DNA of 37,716 bases from the NCBI GenBank assembly GCA_030727625.1, contig JANRBI010000276.1, positions 4,789-42,504 on the forward strand, written 5' to 3'. Source of the DNA: Salibacteraceae bacterium (lineage in GTDB: Bacteria > Bacteroidota > Bacteroidia > Flavobacteriales_G > Salibacteraceae). The notes beneath the pieces were generated by a model. It saw only the letters and a program-made list of their open reading frames with translations. It was not told the DNA's origin and did no database searches. Both the position numbers and the translations under genes were made by a program. Positions 26,961-35,759 of the stretch are shown here, one piece after another; the stretch's first letter is position 1; every line of letters starts with the position of its first letter.

Positions 26961-28516
26961 TTTGCAATTGAGGTTAATTTGATCGGTAAAACAAATTCTT
27001 GTATGCCCGATCCTGGTTCAAAAGACAATGACTTTTCGAACAATTGAAATCCATCAGCTTCTATCCTAAGAACTCCGCTTTCTCCAGGAAGTAAAGCCAC
27101 CAGAAAAGCGCCCTTCACTCCTACTCTATAATTTGCAATGAACACACCTTCTTTGCTCACTTTTTCTTTGGCGAAAATCACTGAAAGAGCATTGAAATTC
27201 AAAATATCATCATTTGATATTTGAATTTTAAAAATGGTTGCAGGCACATCAAAACCAGGAAGATTGGCAGTGTAAATATAATAATCGCCTGGAGTTTCGG
27301 TTTTATTCCTGGTAAAATAGGCTTGACCTGTTTTCCAAGAAACGCTCAAATGGGCATCGTTTTGCGTGCTATTTATTGGGTATCCCAAGTTTGTGGGCTC
27401 AGTCCAAAGGTTGGCATCCAACTTTTTAGTCGAGAAAATATCTAAACCGCCCATGCTCCCTTTTCTGTTGCTGGCAAAATAAAGCGTTCTATCGTCAGGC
27501 AACAAGAAAGGCGCTTGTTCATCCCATTCCGTATTAACGGTTGAACCAAGATTAACCGGTTCGCTAAATTCTCCGTTACCAAATTGAACTACTCGGTACA
27601 AATCAAAACCACCGAAGCCGCCTTCGCGATTGCTACTGATGATAAATGTGTTTTGATTAGAATTCAATGCTGCTCCTGTTTCAATACCAGAAGAATTGAT
27701 AGATTTTGGCAATTTAGAACCTAGTTTCCAGCTCTCATCTTTTCGGTTTGCCCAAAACAGATCACTCGACTGCAAATCTCGTGTGGTCTGAAATACCAGC
27801 ATTTGATCTGCTTCTGGTGAAAGTGAAACGGTGGCTTCATTCAAAATATCATTTACATTTCCTGGCAAAGGAATCGCCTTTTGCCATTGATTTCCAGATC
27901 TCTTTGAGAAGTATATATTCTCATCAAATTGGTCTTCAAAATCTGTAACAGCTGATTCGTCAATTGGTCTTCTACTCGTAAAAAAGAGCAATGAATCATC
28001 CCACGAAACAAGTGGTGTATGTTCCGAAAAACCTGAATTTATGGTGCTGCCCAAATTTTGTAAAACAACAGTTTGCGGATTTTGCATAAGCGAATCGGCT
28101 ACAGCCAAGTATGCTAGCTGCCGTTGCACCTTTTCGCCTTGAGCGGAATCTCTCACCAATAAAAATTGTCGTTTTGCCTCTTTGATGTTTTCCTTTTCAA
28201 AGAGCACTGAAGCATAATAATATCGCGCTTTTTCATTGCCGAGATTCAATGCTTTTTCAAGATATCCAAAGCTTTTATGATGATCGTTTGGTAAATGAAA
28301 CAAGGCAACACCTAACATATATTGAAGCTCTGCGTTATCTGCATTCATCAATATTACAGGACTCAATAGCTCTTTTACCACAACATAATCTTCCAGTTCA
28401 AAAAACTCGCGTGCGTCTTCCACGTTACGCTGTTCTTCTTTCGAAAACGCTGTTTTTTCCTGCGCATTAGCAAAACCAAATGCCAAAAGCATGGCTATGA
28501 TCAATCCTCTCCTCAT
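26957..28516 (-). CDS. TPR plus PD40 (WD40-like beta-propeller) T9SS-associated protein, PorE-like but without OmpA domain
   Basis: Signal peptide; TPR-like helices (DNAELQYMLGVALFHLPNDHHKSFGYLEKAL); PD40 repeats (LLFFTSRRPIDES, TFIISSNREGGFGGFDLYRV, TLYFASNRKGSMGGLDIFSTK). ATGA overlap with the PorP/SprF gene. Confidence 0.85.
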   Translation of the reverse strand: MRRGLIIAMLLAFGFANAQEKTAFSKEEQRNVEDAREFFELEDYVVVKELLSPVILMNADNAELQYMLGVALFHLPNDHHKSFGYLEKALNLGNEKARYYYASVLFEKENIKEAKRQFLLVRDSAQGEKVQRQLAYLAVADSLMQNPQTVVLQNLGSTINSGFSEHTPLVSWDDSLLFFTSRRPIDESAVTDFEDQFDENIYFSKRSGNQWQKAIPLPGNVNDILNEATVSLSPEADQMLVFQTTRDLQSSDLFWANRKDESWKLGSKLPKSINSSGIETGAALNSNQNTFIISSNREGGFGGFDLYRVVQFGNGEFSEPVNLGSTVNTEWDEQAPFLLPDDRTLYFASNRKGSMGGLDIFSTKKLDANLWTEPTNLGYPINSTQNDAHLSVSWKTGQAYFTRNKTETPGDYYIYTANLPGFDVPATIFKIQISNDDILNFNALSVIFAKEKVSKEGVFIANYRVGVKGAFLVALLPGESGVLRIEADGFQLFEKSLSFEPGSGIQEFVLPIKLTSIAK

Positions 28517-28520
28517 TCCC

Positions 28521-31500
28521 TTATCTGATCAATGTTACATCGCCCACTTTGGTGAAGCTTTCTCCAGTGATATACTTACCCTGAATCTTCCATACATACA
28601 CATCTTGTTGGCACAATCGTTCACGGTAATAGCCGTCCCAACCCATGTTTATTTCGTGCGTTTCGAATAACAATTCGCCCCAGCGATTGAAAATGCTGAG
28701 TGTAAAATCTTCGGAAGTCACTCCAGTTAAAATGGGAAAAAACACCTGGTTATTTGTCGCATAAGGATCATATGAGCCACCACTGCCCGACTGTGTGTTT
28801 GGTGTAAACGCATTGGGTATTTCTATGATTCCTTTTTCGATTGCAGTAACGGGGAGTTGATTGAACAAAGTATCTGTGCAACCGCCTTCTGCGATAGCTA
28901 CCAACCAAGGAAAAAACTGCCCTGTGGAAAGGTAATTATGCTGCGGATTTTCTTCTGTTGAGGTAATTGAATCACCAAAATTCCAAAGGTATTCGCTCGC
29001 AAACTGAGAATAATTGATAAAGCTTACGGGCTGGTTTGGAATTGTTACTTCATTTGGTGTAAACACAAAGTTGGCAGTTGGGCTAAACAGCACGCGTATG
29101 GCATTTGGCAATTCTTTATAACTACTATCACCACCAGGCCCAATGACTAATAAGCTCACTGTGAAATCGCCAGCAAATTGATAGGTATGCGATGGATTTT
29201 CAGAACTACTGGAAGTTCCATCTCCGAATTGCCAGAAGAAGCTTTCAGCATATTCTGACAAGCTTTGAAACTGAACCACTACTGGGGCACAAGCTTGCGT
29301 ATCAATTTCAAAATCTGCGACTGGAACTGGCGGATAAACTGTCACCGTGCGTGAGGTTGTGTCTTCACAAAACTCACCCGAAGCAGTAAGCACAATTTTG
29401 TAAGTGCCCCAAGTTGCGTACTGATGATTGATGGGCTCGGCAATATTGAATTGAACGCCATCACCAAAATTCCAATGATAATCCCAGGTTCCAACAGTCA
29501 CATTTTCTATCAAAAACGTAGTATTCGGAAAGGTTTGCGTATTTGGGCTTACCGTAAATGCTGGATTAGGTAAAGGATGCACAACTATTGAAAGCGTATC
29601 GGTAGAAACACAACCGAAAGGCGAAGTAACTTGCAACACTACATTATAGATTACATCATTGGATGAAGTATTGACAAACGTATGCGTTGGTTCATCAAGA
29701 AAAGAGTTGGTGCCATCATCAAAATCCCATGTGTACAATTGTCCGCCTGTGCTCAGGTTATTAAAATCAACTTCGAATGGCCCGCAACCTTCATTTAGCG
29801 CAACTATTTCTGCATTTACAGCAGGATAAACCGTCATGGTTTTTTGACTGGTGTCTTTACATCCAAAGCTATTCTCAACCATCAACTTTATTGGGAAAAC
29901 CCGAGGATTTGGAGAGAAATTAAAGAACATCGTATCGAGCTGCGAAAAATTGTTCAAGCCCGGAAAGCCATTGGCTCCAAACTGCCAATAGTTAATCATG
30001 TTTTGCTGGCTGAGGTTGGTTATGGTAACATCTTCACCATGACACGCTGGTGTGTTGGCAATATTGAAAAAGCTGGTTGGTGTGGGATTAGTAGTCATCA
30101 CTACCGTAGTATCATCTACGCAACCATCCACACTTTGAACAGTAAGCGTTAAATTGAAATTAACCGCAGCAGCAGTTGTGTTTTGATATTGATGCACAGT
30201 ATTTACACCCGTACTTGTAAATCCATCGCCAAAATTCCATAACCAAGAAACAGCATTCAAACTATTGCTTGCGATGTTGGTACTGAATGGATGGCAACCC
30301 ACAGTTGGTGTGACAAAACTTGCCTCTACCTTGCGGTAAACATTGACTGCTGCGTAGGCGGTATCATAACAGCCTTGTGTAGTTGATGCGATTAAGTATG
30401 GGTTGAAAATGACGGTGTTGTTCGTGGCATTGCTAAACGTATGTGCAACACTTCCTGAAATATTGGTACTATCTCCATCACCAAACACCCATAAATAATC
30501 ATTAGCACCCGCACTATTGTTCGCCATATTCACCAAAAGCGGCTGGCAACCCGTAAATGTGGCTGGACTAATTTGCGCATTTGGTTTATGATTAATCGTA
30601 ACCGGAACTGTGGTATCACTTTGACAGCCTTCAACCGATTGCACCGTTAAATTCACGTTTAAGTTTTGCGGAGCGGCACCATTATTCACATATAAATGTG
30701 ATGGGTTTGAAAGTATGGAAGAGTTTCCATCACCAAAGGACCAGTTGTAGCTATTTGCATTTAAACTTTGATCCGTAAACTGAGCCACAAATGGAGAGCA
30801 ACCAGCTTGAGGAACACCAAATGATGCGTTAACTTTTCGATACACTTGAACGTTTGCGAAAGCAGTATCAAAACATCCTTGAGTAGTTCCCACATATAAA
30901 GTGGGATTGAAGAAAAGCGTATCGTTGGTATTGTTTGGATATGAATGCGCGGCAACATTGGTGGTTGTGGCGGTGCTTCCATCGTCAAAATCCCAAAGAA
31001 ATGAAGTTCCCGCAATAGAGCTATTGGTAAAATTGATGCTCAGTGGTTCGCAGCCAGCAGCTGAAACAGGCAAAATTTGCGCAGTTGGTTTGTGATTTAC
31101 CGTGATTGAGATACTCGTATCATTCTGGCATCCTTCCAATGTTTGAACGGTAAGTGTTGCTGTATAGTTTACAGGTGCAGTTCCTGAATTTTGGTATATA
31201 TGCGTTGGGTTTACGAGTGCCGAAGATGCGCCATCACCAAAAGTCCAACTATTGATGGCTGCATTGGTACTTGCATTTGTAAATGAAACTGGCAATGGAT
31301 GGCAACCAACCGTGTTTGCAGAAAAAGAAGCATTTACTGGTCTAAAAACGTGTACATCAACCGTTGCGGTGTCCGCACAACCATCATCGGTGGTTACAAT
31401 TAGTGATGGTTGAAAATCGAGCGTGACATTCGTGCTATTACTAAATGTGTGATTAATGGATGCATTCGTGGTAGTTGATGTTCCTCCATCACCAAAATTC

Positions 31501-34046
31501 CATGCATAGCCCGTCCCGCCTGTTGATCCATTCACGAAAGTGACCTGCAAAGGCTGACAACCCTGAGTAACTGATGGGCTCAAATTGGCAGTTGGATTTG
31601 GAAACACAATTGCAGAACCAGTTACCGTATCAATACATCCAAAAGGTGAAGTAGCAATTAATTGAACATTGTAATTGGCATTGTTAGTAGTGGTATTTAC
31701 AAAAGTGTGCGTTGGATTTGGACCACTTGAAGTGCCTCCATCACCAAAATCCCAATTGTAAAGCACTGCACCAACTGCCACTGGAAACTGAACGAGCAGC
31801 GGACTGCAACCAGAATCTGGTATGATGCTAAAATTGAAAAGTGGCTCAGGATAAATTGTGATCGCCTGAGTAAAAGTATCGGTACACCCATTGTTTCCTG
31901 TTGCCACCAAATCCACACTATAATTGGTAATAAATGGCGTTTGATTTTCAAAAATATGCCCCGGATTCATGACCGAACTGCCTGTGCTATCACCAAAATT
32001 CCATTGGTACGAAATGGCGCCAGTAGTTGTGTTAGTAAATACTACTTGAAGTGGTGCGCAATCTAATGTGGCATTGGAAGTAAAGCTTGCATTGGGATTT
32101 CCTAAAACTGTTACCGTATCCACAATACTATCACGACAACCAAAAGCCGAAACGACCAGCAACTTCACCACAAATGTGGTATCTGTTTGCCCTGAATGAT
32201 TGAACACATAGTTTGGTGCAGCTTGCGTGCTCGTGTTACCATCGCCAAAACTCCATTCATAAGTAGAGGCATTGATGGTATTATTAGTAAAAGCAACCGA
32301 TAAAGGCGAACATCCCAAGTCGGTGCTCATCGCAAAAGAAGCCGTTGGTCTTGGTTCAACCAAAATAGTATCGTAAGCTGTATCTGCGCAAAACGCTGTT
32401 GAGGCAATCAAACTCACCACAAAGCTTCCACTATCTACATAGGTAAATGTTGGGTTCGGAACCGAAGAAGTTGTACTCAAAGCGTCACCAAAATTCCAGC
32501 TCCAAAAATTCACAGGACCACCGTAGCCAACCGAGCTGGCATCTAAAAAAGTTGCTACAGCATCTTCACACACATTTTGAGGAATGAAATCAGCGATTGG
32601 TGTATCATATACCCTAACAAGTGCAGAAGAATTATCGGTACAACCGTTATTGCTCGTTACCACCAAACTCACGGTGTATTGACCTGGAGTGGTATAATCT
32701 TCATCTCCAGGATTCTGAGCCGTTGACGTATTTCCATTTCCAAAATTCCAAGCGTAAATACTTCCACCAGTGCTTGTATTGGTAAACGAAACTGTAGTGC
32801 TATCACAATCCGAAGCATTGCCTAAACTGATGTTAACGTTTGGACTTGGAAGCACAACCACATCTAATTCGGCTGTGTCGGAACAAGAGTTTGTACCCCC
32901 AACAATGTTTGCTACCAACCGCACTGTGTAATTGCCTGCAGTGGCATAAGAGTGTGTGAAATTTCCGGTGCCTGCGCTCACAAAACCGCCTCCACTTCCA
33001 TAATTTACCAAGTATTGGTTAGCACCTCCAAAGCTGGTATTGGTAAAAGTGATTACATCTCCAGTACAAGCACTATCTGTGTTTGCCGTGATTCCTGCAG
33101 TTGGTGCAGGCACTATATCAATGGTAATAAATGTGGTGTCTGCTCCGCACATATTGCTATCTGCCATCATGATGGTGTAGGTGCCAATTCCTGGAAAAGC
33201 AATGTCATAACCGGGCTTGGCTGGCGGATCAAATGGAACCCAATTCACAATAGAATCTGATCCAGTTCCCCAATAATTACCAAAATTCCAATACTCAAAA
33301 CGTTGAGCCGTATTTCCTTGAGGCACACAGTTTTTGGCGGTGATATTTGCAAAGTGAACAACTGTGTCAGGATAGCAAAGCAGTGTATAGTTGGCCGAAA
33401 TAGCAGCCACATCCACATCATAAATCTGAATCGGATTGAAAGAAGCCATGGTAGGATTTCCGAAACTACAGTAGTTTTCGGCAGTTAAGGTTACTTGTGT
33501 AACACAGGTAACGGTGTTCTTCTCATAAGTATGCGTTATTGTTTGTCCAGCATTGGTGTCGCCAAAGTTCAAAATGGGCGATCCATCACCAAAGTCCCAA
33601 GTGAAATTGGTGTTTGAAGAAACATCTGTACTGCTATTATTGAAAATCAAATCACTAGGCGCACAAGTTTGTGTAACTCCTCCAATAGGAATTTGAATAG
33701 ATGCGTTTACCGGTTTTTCCATCACAACAAGGCCAGTTAGCGAACAGCCATTGGTTGCATCTGTAAGCGTAAGCGTATAATTTGCGATAGTTGCCGCGTA
33801 AGTGTGCGAAATAAAACTTGGTGGAATAAGAGAAGCTGCCGTAGAATTTGGTGTTCCATCACCCCAATCAATGGTGATTGAACCTAAATTATTTGGTGAC
33901 TGAACAAATACGGTATAGGCACCACCCGTGCAACTTACGAAAGTGGGATTTGCAGACACATTGCCTTGTCCATCATATATCTGGCACTGACTAAATGCCC
34001 ATGACGAAAGCAATAAAAATGCAAGCGTAAATAATAACCGTCCCAT
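28521..34046 (-). CDS. Giant PKD-repeat adhesin-like protein with T9SS type B (gliding-motility CHU_C-like) C-terminal domain
   Basis: The ORF track start is 34196; ATG at 34046 begins a signal peptide (MGRLLFTLAFLLLSSWAFSQ). About 20 PKD-like modules by counting WxFGDG-type motifs. C-terminus IEIPNAFTPN...FTLSIFNRWGELLFETHEINMGWDGYYRERLCQQDVYVWKIQGKY...GDVTLIR. Confidence 0.93.
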   Translation of the reverse strand: MGRLLFTLAFLLLSSWAFSQCQIYDGQGNVSANPTFVSCTGGAYTVFVQSPNNLGSITIDWGDGTPNSTAASLIPPSFISHTYAATIANYTLTLTDATNGCSLTGLVVMEKPVNASIQIPIGGVTQTCAPSDLIFNNSSTDVSSNTNFTWDFGDGSPILNFGDTNAGQTITHTYEKNTVTCVTQVTLTAENYCSFGNPTMASFNPIQIYDVDVAAISANYTLLCYPDTVVHFANITAKNCVPQGNTAQRFEYWNFGNYWGTGSDSIVNWVPFDPPAKPGYDIAFPGIGTYTIMMADSNMCGADTTFITIDIVPAPTAGITANTDSACTGDVITFTNTSFGGANQYLVNYGSGGGFVSAGTGNFTHSYATAGNYTVRLVANIVGGTNSCSDTAELDVVVLPSPNVNISLGNASDCDSTTVSFTNTSTGGSIYAWNFGNGNTSTAQNPGDEDYTTPGQYTVSLVVTSNNGCTDNSSALVRVYDTPIADFIPQNVCEDAVATFLDASSVGYGGPVNFWSWNFGDALSTTSSVPNPTFTYVDSGSFVVSLIASTAFCADTAYDTILVEPRPTASFAMSTDLGCSPLSVAFTNNTINASTYEWSFGDGNTSTQAAPNYVFNHSGQTDTTFVVKLLVVSAFGCRDSIVDTVTVLGNPNASFTSNATLDCAPLQVVFTNTTTGAISYQWNFGDSTGSSVMNPGHIFENQTPFITNYSVDLVATGNNGCTDTFTQAITIYPEPLFNFSIIPDSGCSPLLVQFPVAVGAVLYNWDFGDGGTSSGPNPTHTFVNTTTNNANYNVQLIATSPFGCIDTVTGSAIVFPNPTANLSPSVTQGCQPLQVTFVNGSTGGTGYAWNFGDGGTSTTTNASINHTFSNSTNVTLDFQPSLIVTTDDGCADTATVDVHVFRPVNASFSANTVGCHPLPVSFTNASTNAAINSWTFGDGASSALVNPTHIYQNSGTAPVNYTATLTVQTLEGCQNDTSISITVNHKPTAQILPVSAAGCEPLSINFTNSSIAGTSFLWDFDDGSTATTTNVAAHSYPNNTNDTLFFNPTLYVGTTQGCFDTAFANVQVYRKVNASFGVPQAGCSPFVAQFTDQSLNANSYNWSFGDGNSSILSNPSHLYVNNGAAPQNLNVNLTVQSVEGCQSDTTVPVTINHKPNAQISPATFTGCQPLLVNMANNSAGANDYLWVFGDGDSTNISGSVAHTFSNATNNTVIFNPYLIASTTQGCYDTAYAAVNVYRKVEASFVTPTVGCHPFSTNIASNSLNAVSWLWNFGDGFTSTGVNTVHQYQNTTAAAVNFNLTLTVQSVDGCVDDTTVVMTTNPTPTSFFNIANTPACHGEDVTITNLSQQNMINYWQFGANGFPGLNNFSQLDTMFFNFSPNPRVFPIKLMVENSFGCKDTSQKTMTVYPAVNAEIVALNEGCGPFEVDFNNLSTGGQLYTWDFDDGTNSFLDEPTHTFVNTSSNDVIYNVVLQVTSPFGCVSTDTLSIVVHPLPNPAFTVSPNTQTFPNTTFLIENVTVGTWDYHWNFGDGVQFNIAEPINHQYATWGTYKIVLTASGEFCEDTTSRTVTVYPPVPVADFEIDTQACAPVVVQFQSLSEYAESFFWQFGDGTSSSSENPSHTYQFAGDFTVSLLVIGPGGDSSYKELPNAIRVLFSPTANFVFTPNEVTIPNQPVSFINYSQFASEYLWNFGDSITSTEENPQHNYLSTGQFFPWLVAIAEGGCTDTLFNQLPVTAIEKGIIEIPNAFTPNTQSGSGGSYDPYATNNQVFFPILTGVTSEDFTLSIFNRWGELLFETHEINMGWDGYYRERLCQQDVYVWKIQGKYITGESFTKVGDVTLIR
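30075..31600 (-). repeat. Higher-order (B-A)x3 tandem repeat of PKD module pairs within the adhesin gene (period ~505 bp, approximate bounds)
   Basis: A modules start (R/F)xVxASF at ~31343, ~30833, ~30331 and end in NHKP(T/N)AQ (the last diverges to TNPTPTS). B modules share ...GCxPL...(T/S)TQGCxDTA...VYRK. A1-A2 ~510 bp, A2-A3 ~502 bp. Confidence 0.8.
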
Positions 34047-34057
34047 AAAATCCTGTA

Positions 34058-34078
34058 GCTCGTACGAATGTACGAAGC
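34058..34078 (-). promoter_or_regulatory. Candidate 5'-leader hairpin just upstream of the adhesin start codon
   Basis: Plus-strand GCTCGTAC-GAAT-GTACGA(A)GC: 8-bp stem with one bulged base, 11 nt upstream of the ATG at 34046. Confidence 0.35.
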
Positions 34079-34267
34079 ACTTGCATCTAGGGTTATGTGG
34101 GTGTGCCATCTGAGCAATGTTTAATGATAAAATAAAGGTGATTTGCTCCTCTCTTCGCAAAGAGAGCTGTGTACTGATGGTAGGTAGAAGACTCATTTTA
34201 TGCGCACAAGTTGGCTCGGTTGCTTTTCGTATTCAAAAAATGATACCTTAGTTCAAATTCGTAGTCA

Positions 34268-35758
34268 GTGGAAAACTTTGATCTCTGTGTAATTGGTGGT
34301 GGCCCTTCAGGTTATGCGGCTGCCATGAGAGCGATTGATTTTGGAAAAAAAGTAATCCTTATTGAAAAAGGGAAATTAGGTGGAGCTGGCATTTATGATG
34401 GCGCTTTGACCTCAAAAACCACGTGGGAATTGGCCAATAAAGTCTTCTCGATCAATGAAATGCTGTCGCTTAATAACCGACAGCCATTCGAAATGAGTTG
34501 GGAAGATGTGAAGCAAACCGTAAGCGAAGCCGTTTTTGATCGAAAACAACAATACTCAGCACACATTAAGCTTTTGCAAGAAGAAACATCTTCAGTTAGG
34601 TTTGAATATGCCCGCGGTACTGGTAAACTTCTTTCAAAAAACGAGGTGGAAATCACCACAAAAAAAGGAGTAAACGTAATTTGGGCAGACAACATTATTC
34701 TGGCAACAGGCAGCAGACCGCGCAAACTTCCAACTATTCCAATCGATGAAAAAATAATCATGACCAGCGATGGCATTCATCACATGGATGATTATCCTAA
34801 AAGTTTAGTTATTCTGGGTGCTGGAGTTATCGGTTGTGAATATGCCACCATATTTTCAAACTTCGGTAAAACCAAAGTTTACTTAATTGACCGCGCAGAT
34901 CGCATTCTTCCTTTTGAAGATGAAGATGTGGCTGGAATGGTAAGTGAAAATTTAAAAGCCAACGGAGTTACTATTCATAGCACTGCCAAGCTTGACCGAA
35001 TGGAAATTGTGGATGGCGAAGTAGAATATGAAATCAGCAATGATGATGGCTCACGAGAAATAATCAGAGTTGAAAAAGCCCTGCTTTCTGTGGGAAGAAT
35101 ACCAAATGTTGAAAATCTAGGTTTAGAAAATGCAGGCGTAAATCTTTCAGACAGAAACTACATTTCTGATAATAACACACAAACCAACGTACCAAATATT
35201 TATGCGGTTGGCGATGTTTCAGGACATATTGCTTTGGTTAACATTGGCGAAATTGAAGGCCGACATGCCGTTGAGCGCATGTTTGATGGAAAAACCGATT
35301 CTGTCTCTTACGACAACATCTGCACCATCATGTTCTTGAGTCCAGAAGTGGCATCGGTTGGTATGAATGAGCAACAATGCTTGGCGCGAGGAAAATCGTT
35401 CAAAGTAGTAAAGATTGATTTCAGCTGTATTGCACGTGCTATCGCCATGAGAAAAACACGTGGTTTCTTCAAAATCATGGTGACCGATGATGACGAAATG
35501 CACATTTTAGGAATGCGCGCCATTGGCGAACATGCGTCAAGCGCTATTCAAGCCATTGGTTTATTGATCAAAATGAATCAACCCATTGAAGTATTGGCAG
35601 ATTTAGTGCATCCGCATCCATCAATTATTGAAGGCATTCAAGAATGTGTTAGAATGCTGCTGAACAAGTCGATTTTCAAATCAGCCGTTTTTAAAGATGC
35701 CATGTATTGTTACCGCAGAGAACCAGAAGGCGCTGTGGAACACCTGCAAGAATTATAA
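34268..35758 (+). CDS. Pyridine nucleotide-disulfide oxidoreductase-like flavoprotein (Lpd/SthA-like) lacking the CxxxxC active site
   Basis: FDLCVIGGGPSGYAAAMRAIDFGKKVILIEK (FAD), VILGAGVIGCEYATIFSNFG (NAD(P)), IYAVGDVSGH, C-terminal HPHPSIIEGIQE. Start codon GTG. The active-site region reads LGGAGIYDGALTSKT. Confidence 0.88.
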   Translation: MENFDLCVIGGGPSGYAAAMRAIDFGKKVILIEKGKLGGAGIYDGALTSKTTWELANKVFSINEMLSLNNRQPFEMSWEDVKQTVSEAVFDRKQQYSAHIKLLQEETSSVRFEYARGTGKLLSKNEVEITTKKGVNVIWADNIILATGSRPRKLPTIPIDEKIIMTSDGIHHMDDYPKSLVILGAGVIGCEYATIFSNFGKTKVYLIDRADRILPFEDEDVAGMVSENLKANGVTIHSTAKLDRMEIVDGEVEYEISNDDGSREIIRVEKALLSVGRIPNVENLGLENAGVNLSDRNYISDNNTQTNVPNIYAVGDVSGHIALVNIGEIEGRHAVERMFDGKTDSVSYDNICTIMFLSPEVASVGMNEQQCLARGKSFKVVKIDFSCIARAIAMRKTRGFFKIMVTDDDEMHILGMRAIGEHASSAIQAIGLLIKMNQPIEVLADLVHPHPSIIEGIQECVRMLLNKSIFKSAVFKDAMYCYRREPEGAVEHLQEL

Positions 35759-35759
35759 G

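Noticed and set aside
29192-33488. Plus- and minus-strand ORFs inside the PKD gene (29192.., 29844.., 30761.., 30901.., 31697.., 32952.., 33303..)
   Set aside because: Out-of-frame or antisense readings of repetitive PKD DNA; the 1841-codon frame is uninterrupted and explains the region.
28900-33600. Recurring ccatcaccaaaattcca-like strings, considered as a CRISPR or regulatory repeat
   Set aside because: They encode the WNFGDG core of PKD modules in frame on the minus strand, with spacing set by domain length and diverged copies; not CRISPR repeats.
34047-34196. N-terminal extension of the PKD protein (MSLLPTISTQLSLRREEQ...)
   Set aside because: The signal peptide begins at ATG 34046; an extra 50 aa upstream would bury it, so the longer ORF is likely an artefact.
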